A stretch of DNA of 12,606 nt from Anaerolineaceae bacterium (GTDB lineage Bacteria > Chloroflexota > Anaerolineae > Anaerolineales > Anaerolineaceae): NCBI GenBank assembly GCA_003158355.1, contig PMIV01000212.1:1-12606 (forward strand), written 5' to 3'. The first letter of the stretch is position 1, and each line of letters opens with the position of its first letter. Made by a program: the position numbers and the translations under genes. The notes under the pieces were generated by a model. The model was given only the letters and a program-made list of their open reading frames with translations, had not been told where the DNA came from and made no database searches. This document shows positions 1 through 5,657 of the stretch, one piece after another.

Positions 1-26
1 TGAGCCAGGATCAAACTCTCCGTATA
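1..26 (-). rRNA. rrs: 16S ribosomal RNA, 5' end only (partial)
   Basis: The complement of positions 1-19 is the universal 16S 5' motif AGAGTTTGATCCTGGCTCA (E. coli positions 8-26). By that numbering the mature 5' end falls near position 26. The gene continues beyond the left edge. It is transcribed leftward from the promoter array at 144-534. The fragment is too short to place the organism. Confidence 0.96.
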
Positions 27-143
27 ATTTTTTCACCCTTTCAGGTGTAAGTTACGGATTTTATTACTTGAAACGACAGGGCATCGTTTGTTTCTTCCTA
101 TCACTCTTCAGTTGTTAAGGTTCTGTGTGCTTCCAAGGGCCAG

Positions 144-173
144 ATTCTACTCGCAGCTACCTGCTCTTGTCAA
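144..173 (-). promoter_or_regulatory. rRNA promoter P3 (proximal)
   Basis: On the minus strand there is a perfect -35 TTGACA (168-173), an 18-bp spacer and a -10 TAGAAT (144-149). Transcription would start near 137, about 110 nt before the 16S 5' end. The -35 sits in the block CCCTTGACAAG and the -10 in GCGAGTAGAAT; both blocks recur at P2. A hairpin lies 17 bp upstream of the -35. Confidence 0.85.
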
Positions 174-190
174 GGGGTTTCGAATAAATT

Positions 191-224
191 GCCGATGATT
201 CATTTTTGTTACTGTATCATCGGC
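191..224 (-). repeat. Hairpin upstream of rRNA P3
   Basis: GCCGATGAT (191-199) pairs perfectly with ATCATCGGC (216-224) around a 16-nt loop. On the minus strand the stem is followed by CAATTTATTCG, a weak U-rich tail. Its relation to the P3 -35 (17 bp away) matches the arrangement at P2, so it is part of the duplicated unit. It could be a weak terminator or attenuator acting on transcripts from P1 and P2, or a protein site. Confidence 0.72.
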
Positions 225-321
225 GATCTTTCAAAAACGCTTGCGACGAAGTCATCAAGCCTTGTTCTTTTGTCAATGGTTTACCTTCGCAGGTGAAACC
301 TTCAACTCACTTGGGACTTGA

Positions 322-350
322 ATTCTACTCGCGATCTTTTTCCTTGTCAA
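322..350 (-). promoter_or_regulatory. rRNA promoter P2 (middle)
   Basis: Minus-strand TTGACA (345-350), a 17-bp spacer and TAGAAT (322-327). It lies 177 bp upstream of P3 measured -35 to -35. It shares CCCTTGACAAG and GCGAGTAGAAT with P3, so the two look like copies of one promoter cassette. Confidence 0.85.
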
Positions 351-369
351 GGGCTTTTTCCGGATAAAA

Positions 370-399
370 TTACCGATGCTTTTTTGAGGACATCGGTAA
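370..399. terminator. Hairpin upstream of rRNA P2, terminator-like on both strands
   Basis: TTACCGATG (370-378) pairs with CATCGGTAA (391-399) around a 12-nt loop. The plus strand continues with eight T's (401-408), and the minus strand with TTTTAT. The core ACCGATG/CATCGGT differs from the P3 hairpin GCCGATG/CATCGGC by a paired A-T for G-C change, so pairing is kept. It lies 19 bp upstream of the P2 -35. On the minus strand it would act on P1 transcripts, and on the plus strand on antisense RNA. Confidence 0.7.
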
Positions 400-506
400 G
401 TTTTTTTTCGGAAATTGCCAGGTTACTGATCAGAGTCTGGTATTGGGTTTTCAATGATTTGCCTGTTTGAGGGGCGAAATCTTTGTGTTTCAAACAACAG
501 GTTCGT

Positions 507-534
507 ATTATACACTCACTAAAATGCCTGTCAA
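507..534 (-). promoter_or_regulatory. rRNA promoter P1 (distal)
   Basis: Minus-strand TTGACA (529-534), a 16-bp spacer and consensus TATAAT (507-512). It lies 184 bp upstream of P2. An A/T-rich near-palindrome GGTAAATTTTACC (536-548) sits directly upstream where an UP element would lie. This is the best -10 of the three. It differs from P2 and P3 around the -10 and has no hairpin of their type. Confidence 0.82.
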
Positions 535-631
535 GGGTAAATTTTACCAATATTCGAAATTGCTCAAAACTGCTTATTAATGGCTTGTTAATCGCTTGTT
601 ATGATCTCATCTGAGAACAAAATACCCTCAA

Positions 632-648
632 TGATATAATTTTAATCA
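632..648 (+). promoter_or_regulatory. Extended -10 promoter of the VanW gene, predicted leaderless
   Basis: TGA (632-634) immediately precedes a consensus TATAAT (635-640), giving an extended -10. The -35 is poor; the best candidate is CTGAGA (611-616) with an 18-bp spacer. The ATG begins 7 nt after the hexamer, where transcription should start, and there is no Shine-Dalgarno sequence. Leaderless translation is therefore predicted. Confidence 0.72.
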
Positions 649-2489
649 TGGTAAATCGCTCAAAACCTACTTTTATCCACCAATTCTTTTCTGCAATCCT
701 TTTAGGGCTAGCTGTTGTGCTTACTTTATTGATCGTGTGGCTGCTGGCAATCAATGTTTTATTTTCCAATCGTGTGCTTCCCGGTGTGACCCTGAATGGT
801 ACTTCCCTGGCGGGCCTCACCGAGAGTGAGGCTGTACAAGCCATTGCCTCCAACTATTCCTTCCCACAAACTGGACATATTTTGCTGCAGTCCGGCGATA
901 AATCCTGGACGGTCAGCCCCGCGCAATTAGGGGTCTATCTGGATGCCCAGGACTCAGCTAAACAAGCAATGGCAGTGGGGCGCAAGAACCCCCTCAAACT
1001 CTTCGAAACAACCCTTTTTGGCTATGATACCAGCCCCTCATTCATATTCGATGAGAGAGCCGCCCTGCAATATCTCAACGGATTGGCAGTGTTGGTCAAC
1101 CAACCGGTCAAAGAAGCCAGCTTGAGTATTCTGAATGGGCAGGTTACCGTAGTCCAAGGCCAACCCGGCAGGGTTCTGGATATCACCACTTCTCTTCAAT
1201 CCATCTCACAGCAAATAAAGAAGATGCAGGATGGAACAGTTCAACTCAGCGTGAGTGAAATGCAGCCGAAAGTATTGGATGTGACCCAACAAGGCGAACA
1301 GGTTCAAGCGATTCTCAGCCAGCCTTTGACCATTAATATGCCGGCCAATTTTAATTCCCCTGCAGTCGGCCCCTGGATCATTGCTCCGACTGATCTGGCA
1401 GGGCTGCTCACATTCAAAGAAGCCACCCAGGGTCAGGACACAACCATTTCGGTCGAGGTCAACAAACCATTGATGGTCGCTTATCTAAAAAGCATTGAAA
1501 GCCAGATCGACCAAGATTCCCAGAATACCCGTTTTACGTTCAACGACAATACCAGCCAGTTGGAAGTGGTTAAGTCTGCCGTGGTGGGGCGCAAGTTAAA
1601 CCTTGACCAATCTGTGGCGACCATTAACGATGCCTTGCTCAAAGGGGATCATTCGGCTGTATTGCAGCTCGATACCACCCAGCCGCAGGTCACAGATGCG
1701 AGTACAGGTGCTGAACTGGGCATTACCCAACTAGTTTCCCAGTACACCACTTATTTCCACGGCTCAACCAGCGAACGCATTCAAAATATTCAGACGGCCG
1801 CCGGTAGCTTTTTTGGCTTGTTGGTGGCTCCCGGCGCGACCCTTTCGATGTCGGATGTGCTGGGCAATATCAGCCTGGATAATGGCTACGCTGAAGCAGC
1901 GATCATTCTTGGAGATCAAACGATCCAGGGCGTCGGCGGCGGTGTATGCCAGGTGAGCACAACTCTCTTCCGCACTGCTTTCTTTGGCGGATATAAGATC
2001 GATGAACGCAACCCGCACGCTTACCGCGTCAAGTATTACGAACAGATCAATTCATCCGGGCAGCACGATGCTTCTCTGGCCGGATTGGACGCCACTGTTT
2101 TTGTTCCACTGGTGGATTTTAAATTCACCAACGACTCCCAATACTGGCTGCTGATGGAAACCTATGTGAGCCCGACGAATAACTCGCTCACCTGGAAGTT
2201 CTACTCCACCAAAGACGGCCGCAATGTGGATTGGGATACCACCGGCGTTCAGAACCTGGTTGACCCCCCCGACCCCAAATACATTGAAGACCCTTCGCTG
2301 TCTGCTGGAACGATCAAACAGACAGATTATGCCGTTCAAGGAGCCACGGTGATCGTGACTCGTACTGTCTCCAGAGGCGGGCAAGTGATCGATTCAGACA
2401 AATTTGTGACCAAATATGAACCTTGGCCGGATATTTTTGCATACGGCCCCGGGACAGAAAACATCCCTACAGCCACTCCAGTACCGTAG
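648..2489 (+). CDS. VanW family protein with peptidoglycan-binding-like repeats and a G5-like C-terminus
   Basis: This 613-aa protein is membrane-anchored and envelope-facing. One N-terminal membrane segment (about residues 13-39) is followed by a region resembling PG_binding_4 repeats (about 45-340). The VanW domain (about 355-490) has the diagnostic GGGVCQVSTTLFR (430-442) and the NPHAYRV block. A G5-like beta segment (about 548-600) follows. VanW was named from vancomycin-resistance clusters, but its biochemical role is not established; members of this layout are common in Gram-positive-type and Chloroflexota genomes and are presumed to bind cell-wall material. The ATG follows a -10 box by 7 nt, supporting this start. 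The chain ends in a short Pro/Thr tail (PTATPVP) with nothing after it. The downstream neighbours are a Trm112-like gene and an LCP gene, the latter also an envelope protein. Confidence 0.9.
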   Translation: MVNRSKPTFIHQFFSAILLGLAVVLTLLIVWLLAINVLFSNRVLPGVTLNGTSLAGLTESEAVQAIASNYSFPQTGHILLQSGDKSWTVSPAQLGVYLDAQDSAKQAMAVGRKNPLKLFETTLFGYDTSPSFIFDERAALQYLNGLAVLVNQPVKEASLSILNGQVTVVQGQPGRVLDITTSLQSISQQIKKMQDGTVQLSVSEMQPKVLDVTQQGEQVQAILSQPLTINMPANFNSPAVGPWIIAPTDLAGLLTFKEATQGQDTTISVEVNKPLMVAYLKSIESQIDQDSQNTRFTFNDNTSQLEVVKSAVVGRKLNLDQSVATINDALLKGDHSAVLQLDTTQPQVTDASTGAELGITQLVSQYTTYFHGSTSERIQNIQTAAGSFFGLLVAPGATLSMSDVLGNISLDNGYAEAAIILGDQTIQGVGGGVCQVSTTLFRTAFFGGYKIDERNPHAYRVKYYEQINSSGQHDASLAGLDATVFVPLVDFKFTNDSQYWLLMETYVSPTNNSLTWKFYSTKDGRNVDWDTTGVQNLVDPPDPKYIEDPSLSAGTIKQTDYAVQGATVIVTRTVSRGGQVIDSDKFVTKYEPWPDIFAYGPGTENIPTATPVP

Positions 2490-2536
2490 CCCGCTCCCTT
2501 TGATGAGTAAAAATTTATCTTTGGCTATTCACTCAG

Positions 2537-2545
2537 TGGTAAAAT
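2537..2545 (+). promoter_or_regulatory. Probable extended -10 promoter of the Trm112-like gene
   Basis: TGG (2537-2539) followed by TAAAAT (2540-2545) matches the extended -10 pattern of the neighbouring genes. Transcription would start near 2552, giving a leader of about 27 nt. No good -35 is visible. GGAG (2570-2573) stands 5 nt before the ATG as a modest Shine-Dalgarno sequence. Confidence 0.5.
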
Positions 2546-2578
2546 TGCTGTAAGAGCATTTAAATTTATGGAGCAAAT

Positions 2579-2800
2579 ATGGTAAATCCAGACCTGCTGG
2601 AGATTTTGCGCTGTCCGGCCTGTGTAAGAGAAAAAGAAGGCCATTTAAAATTAGTGAAGGATTCCTGGCTGATCTGCGATGACTGCGGTCGAAAGTATCC
2701 CATCGTTGAAGATATTCCAGTGATGCTAATCTCTGAGGGTGATAAATGGCAACAGACCCCGGAAGCCTGCCTACCCATTCCCCCACCGCATCCGGAATAA
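2579..2800 (+). CDS. Trm112-like zinc-ribbon protein
   Basis: This 73-aa protein begins with the Trm112/YcaR (UPF0434) signature: a helix LLEILRCPAC, then CDDCGRKYPI and a segment DIPVML. Two Cys pairs, C12/C15 and C33/C36, form a probable zinc site. In eukaryotes and archaea Trm112 proteins activate partner methyltransferases that act on tRNA and translation factors; the role of bacterial relatives is unclear. The usual bacterial length is about 60 aa, so the Pro-rich tail (about residues 62-73) is a small extension. The start is supported by GGAG 5 nt upstream. The gene sits alone between the VanW and LCP genes, and no methyltransferase partner is present in the window. Confidence 0.85.
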   Translation: MVNPDLLEILRCPACVREKEGHLKLVKDSWLICDDCGRKYPIVEDIPVMLISEGDKWQQTPEACLPIPPPHPE

Positions 2801-2813
2801 TCGCCAGTGTGGA

Positions 2814-2822
2814 TGTTATAAT
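2814..2822 (+). promoter_or_regulatory. Extended -10 promoter of the LCP gene
   Basis: TGT (2814-2816) followed by consensus TATAAT (2817-2822) is a strong extended -10. No -35 is convincing. Transcription would start near 2829, so unlike the VanW gene this mRNA would have a leader of about 60 nt. The leader holds a small inverted repeat CGGTT/AACCG (2832-2843) with only a 2-nt gap. Confidence 0.62.
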
Positions 2823-2889
2823 CTTTTTATCCGGTTGGAACCGTTCTTGCAACATCAATCGGGAATAGAATCTCCAATAAAGCGAGGGC

Positions 2890-4368
2890 GTGTCCAACCT
2901 TATGACACAAAATAAAAACTACTCAATGGCTCGTAGCCCAAAAAGAAAACCCCGTCTCGATAATGTCACCAAGGGATTACTGGTGGCTTTTGCAGTTGTC
3001 GGCATTTTATTAGCCTTTTTTGGCGGTAAGTTCGTATTTAATCTGGTCAAAAGCTGGTCTCTGACTTCATTGCCTGGTGCTCCAGTTGCTTCCTCCAGTG
3101 GAGTTGCCGCTCAAACAACCGCAGTCCCCACCGCCGGACTGCAATCCAGCAGCGGTTCCAGCTCAAAACCCTGGGATGGCAAAAGCCGGGTGAACATTTT
3201 ACTCCTAGGACTGGATACCGAAAGTGCGAGTTCGACCACGCAATCTTCCGATCGCACTGGTCCACCAAAAACAGATACCATGATCCTGGTCACCATTGAC
3301 CCATTGTCCCAGACCATTGGCGCACTTTCAATTCGGCGTGATTTGCTGGTTAACATTCCTGAGGGTGTGGGTGAGAAAAAGATCAACATGGCCTACACCT
3401 ACGGGGTTGGCATGAACCTTCCCGGCGGCGGCCCAGGATTATCCGTTGAAACGGTCGAACAATTCCTTGGCGTCAATATCAACTACTACGCCCAGATCAA
3501 TTTTGATGCGTTCGTTAAATTCATTGATGAAATTGACGGTATCAACGTTACCATCACCCAACCCATGACGGCAGACTGGAATGGCAATGGCAAACCCTTC
3601 ACAATCCAACCAGGTTATTACACTCTTCCCGGAAGTTATGCCCTGGCTTTTGCCCGCTGCCGTGAAGGCTGCGGGGATGATTATGGCCGCGGATCCAATC
3701 AATTAGCTATGATCCAGGCTGTCCGAGATCGTATTTTTGGCAATGACTACATATTGCCAAACCTGATTTCAAAAGCACCCGCTTTATATAACGATGTCTC
3801 CTCAGGTATTCAGACTAACATGACATTAGCCCAGGCGATCCAATTGGGTACGTTAATGATCCAGATACCGAAAGCCAATTTGAAGACCTACAATATGGAC
3901 ACCTCTGATATCACAGCAGATACCACAGCGGTCATCGATGGCGCTGTGCAGGCTGTGCTGGTGCCAAATATGGAAAAAATCCGCGTTTTACGCGACGAGA
4001 TGTTCGCTGCTCAGGGCAGCGCCGCCGCACCGATCACCACCGGTAACAGTGATGTGTTGACTCTGGCCAAAGCCGAAGGCGCGCGGATTCAAATTTTGAA
4101 CGGATCCTCGACTGCTGGCCTGGCTGAAAAAACCTCTACTTATTTGCAGGGACAGGGGTTGAACGTAGTTGGAACTGGGAATACAGACAGCGTTGCGAGT
4201 TCAAAACTCATCGTTTCCGGAGCAACTCCCTATACGGTCAGTTACCTGGCTACCCTGATGAATGTCCCTGAAACACTCATTCAAAATCATTACGACCCCA
4301 CTGCTACAGCTGATGTCATTGTATATCTGGGTGACAATTGGGCCGCTAGCAACCCCTTGGGTCAATAA
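2890..4368 (+). CDS. LCP (LytR-CpsA-Psr) family cell-wall glycopolymer ligase with LytR_C domain
   Basis: LCP proteins transfer lipid-linked glycopolymers onto peptidoglycan on the outer face of the membrane. The 492-aa chain has a basic cytoplasmic N-terminus, one membrane segment (about 27-50) and a Ser/Thr/Ala-rich linker (60-97). The LCP catalytic domain (about 98-285) has KTDTMILVTIDP (127-138) and SIRRDLLVNIP (147-157), holding the conserved Arg/Asp residues. ALAFARCREGCGDDYGRG (251-268) matches the phosphate-binding Arg segment and carries an unusual Cys pair, C257 and C261. A LytR_C domain (about 397-484) starts at ARIQILNGSS. The start is uncertain: GTG 2890 gives the longest form, but ATG 2902 or ATG 2926 are possible and none has a well-spaced Shine-Dalgarno sequence. 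The choice affects only the cytoplasmic tail. The gene ends before a strong terminator. Confidence 0.92.
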   Translation: MSNLMTQNKNYSMARSPKRKPRLDNVTKGLLVAFAVVGILLAFFGGKFVFNLVKSWSLTSLPGAPVASSSGVAAQTTAVPTAGLQSSSGSSSKPWDGKSRVNILLLGLDTESASSTTQSSDRTGPPKTDTMILVTIDPLSQTIGALSIRRDLLVNIPEGVGEKKINMAYTYGVGMNLPGGGPGLSVETVEQFLGVNINYYAQINFDAFVKFIDEIDGINVTITQPMTADWNGNGKPFTIQPGYYTLPGSYALAFARCREGCGDDYGRGSNQLAMIQAVRDRIFGNDYILPNLISKAPALYNDVSSGIQTNMTLAQAIQLGTLMIQIPKANLKTYNMDTSDITADTTAVIDGAVQAVLVPNMEKIRVLRDEMFAAQGSAAAPITTGNSDVLTLAKAEGARIQILNGSSTAGLAEKTSTYLQGQGLNVVGTGNTDSVASSKLIVSGATPYTVSYLATLMNVPETLIQNHYDPTATADVIVYLGDNWAASNPLGQ

Positions 4369-4381
4369 AAACTAAACTATC

Positions 4382-4428
4382 AAGTAAAAGATCCCCGGTA
4401 AAACATCTCCGGGGATCTTTTACTTTTT
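4382..4428. terminator. Bidirectional intrinsic terminator between convergent genes
   Basis: A perfect 17-bp stem (4382-4398 with 4409-4425) encloses a 10-nt loop and is followed on the plus strand by TTTTT. The GC-rich core CCCCGG/CCGGGG is flanked by AAAAG/CTTTT, so the hairpin has U-rich 3' arms on both strands. It ends the LCP transcript and can also serve the minus-strand gene that stops at 4435. Confidence 0.93.
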
Positions 4429-4434
4429 AAATAT

Positions 4435-5310
4435 CTATTGCTGCTTGAGGGTGATCTCGAGGCTGCCCTGGTAGCTCTTGCCGTCGCCGCCAGTACACTG
4501 TGGAATAGCCAGATTGTTGATGGGGTCTCCGCCAATGCCAACCCGAATAGTGTAAGTACTCTCCGGGCTCATGGTGAAATCCGCATAGCCGTTGTTGATC
4601 TCCGGGTAAAGGCCGGTGTAAAAATTGCTGCTACCGCCGTTGGGGAGAGAGATCGCGATCTTTACCCCCGGGATCCCATCCCCATTGGTGCCTTTGACAT
4701 AGATCCTTAATTGGCCGGAAACCCCCGCGGGATCGCAAATCTCTTTGGGCTGGCCCACGAGTTGATAGGGGGCTCCCTGCGTTGGTTTGGGTGTGGCGCT
4801 GGGCCGAGGGGTAAGTGTAGCAAAAAGCGTGGCTGTTGCCTGTGATGGCGTCTCAGTAGCGCTAACAGGGGTTGCAGTAGCCGTAGCGGAAGCAAGTAAT
4901 GTGGTAGTAGCAAGCATTGTTGAAGTTACCTCTGGCGAAAAGGTGTTTTGTACAAGCGGCGTGATCACCTGTTCCGGATGGCTGTTGACCGCTGCCAACA
5001 GCGATAGACCGCGGGCGGATTCAACATCTCCACCGGCAGCCACCATTTGTTGTGATTGTGCAACCAAAGCCGAATTAAGATCAGGCTCCTGTAAAAGTGC
5101 CAGACGGCTGAACGCTCGTCCGGAATCCGCTTCGTACAAATAGGCGCGCCCTACCAATGCCTGGTAGATATTTTTTTGATCTGTGTTCAATGTGGCTGGT
5201 GCCGTATCGGCATAGCGTACCGGTAGTAAAACGTAGGCGATCAACAAGCCGGCTAACACACCGATGATGATTCCCGTCAGCAGATACAGAGGTGGATTTT
5301 TATCCCGCAT
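4435..5310 (-). CDS. Membrane-anchored protein with helical domain, Thr/Pro linker and beta-sandwich-like C-terminus; function unknown
   Basis: Not assigned to a named family. The 291-aa chain has one membrane segment (about 8-29), a helical region (about 37-115), a low-complexity Thr/Ala/Pro linker (about 126-180) and a C-terminal domain (about 185-291). That last domain is rich in beta-type sequence (GQLRIYVKG, GIPGVKIAISLPNG, GYADFTMSPESTYTIRVG), reminiscent of Cna-B or other Ig-like folds. C192 and C272 bracket it and may form a disulfide. The helical region resembles the upstream small protein (5310-5654) without gaps for about 33 residues: Y, A..Y, AD, A and L..L positions match. The ATG overlaps the upstream stop codon in TAATG, and GAGGGG lies 4 nt upstream, so the two are probably translationally coupled. 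The topology predicts an extracellular domain on a stalk. Confidence 0.82.
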   Translation of the reverse strand: MRDKNPPLYLLTGIIIGVLAGLLIAYVLLPVRYADTAPATLNTDQKNIYQALVGRAYLYEADSGRAFSRLALLQEPDLNSALVAQSQQMVAAGGDVESARGLSLLAAVNSHPEQVITPLVQNTFSPEVTSTMLATTTLLASATATATPVSATETPSQATATLFATLTPRPSATPKPTQGAPYQLVGQPKEICDPAGVSGQLRIYVKGTNGDGIPGVKIAISLPNGGSSNFYTGLYPEINNGYADFTMSPESTYTIRVGIGGDPINNLAIPQCTGGDGKSYQGSLEITLKQQ

Positions 5311-5654
5311 TATTCCCCTCCATACTGGTTCAGACGCAGTTTTAGGTCTATCAGAGAGTGCATATCTGCATCAGAATAACCCAATTTTTGGGCAGTGAGC
5401 AGTGCTTCATCAACTGCCACAGTCGGTTTTTCCGAGTTGAGCCGGCGCAGCATTTCAAGAGCGGAAGGCAGATCAGCAGTTTGTGGATAAGCCTCAGCAA
5501 TCATTAATACATAATCGGCTTGATAGTCAGCCCTCAGACTGGATAAAGTTGTCGCTGCAGGTTGAGCCGGAGCGATCAGCCAGCCATAAATAAGTGCTGC
5601 TGAGAGCCCCAGCGCAATTGCCAGGAGAAAACCGATCAAGCGCCTTCGTTTCAA
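5310..5654 (-). CDS. Small single-span membrane protein, diverged copy of the next gene's N-terminus; function unknown
   Basis: This 114-aa protein starts with a basic stretch (KRRR) and one membrane segment (about 6-28), followed by a helical soluble region (about 34-110) that could be TPR-like. The region from L40 (LRADYQADY...) aligns without gaps to L41 of the following gene (LNTDQKNIY...), with about 10 identities in 33 positions. The two therefore look like a tandem duplication, the second copy having gained a linker and a beta domain. The only plausible start is TTG at 5654, one codon after the hutU stop and in the same frame as hutU; no Shine-Dalgarno sequence is seen. Translation probably depends on ribosomes finishing hutU. 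It overlaps the next gene by 1 nt. Confidence 0.75.
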   Translation of the reverse strand: MKRRRLIGFLLAIALGLSAALIYGWLIAPAQPAATTLSSLRADYQADYVLMIAEAYPQTADLPSALEMLRRLNSEKPTVAVDEALLTAQKLGYSDADMHSLIDLKLRLNQYGGE

Positions 5655-5657
5655 AGG

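Larger units (their letters stand above)
27..647. other. Divergent control region between 16S rRNA and the VanW gene
   Basis: These 621 bases show no convincing gene. They hold three tandem leftward rRNA promoters, two similar hairpins, an rRNA leader of roughly 110 nt, and the rightward promoter of the VanW gene at its right end. A small hairpin (CACC..GGTG, about 32-45) sits just before the 16S gene and may belong to the processing region. A sequence resembling boxA (CCTTAACAACTGA on the minus strand, about 110-122) lies in the leader but is a weak match. An open frame at 347-550 runs through the promoters and is not credible as a gene. Confidence 0.8.

Noticed and set aside
347..550. 67-aa minus-strand open frame upstream of 16S
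   Set aside because: It overlaps rRNA promoter P1, the P2 -35 and the P2 hairpin, and has no ribosome binding site or recognisable protein character.
2832..2843. Small inverted repeat CGGTT/AACCG in the LCP leader as a riboswitch or operator
   Set aside because: Only 5 bp with a 2-nt gap; a hairpin with that loop is not stable and nothing else supports regulation.
2529..2897. 122-aa minus-strand frame opposite the Trm112-like gene
   Set aside because: The plus-strand Trm112 zinc-ribbon motifs are clear, and the antisense product shows no domain or start signal.
4787..4935. Possible tandem DNA repeat or CRISPR-like array
   Set aside because: The repetition is codon-level low complexity of a Thr/Ala/Pro linker with irregular units and no spacers.
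4438..5143. Plus-strand open frames (90 and 118 aa) opposite the membrane-anchored protein
   Set aside because: They are antisense shadows of the repetitive Thr/Ala/Pro linker and beta domain; the minus-strand frame has anchor, linker and domain structure and a Shine-Dalgarno sequence.
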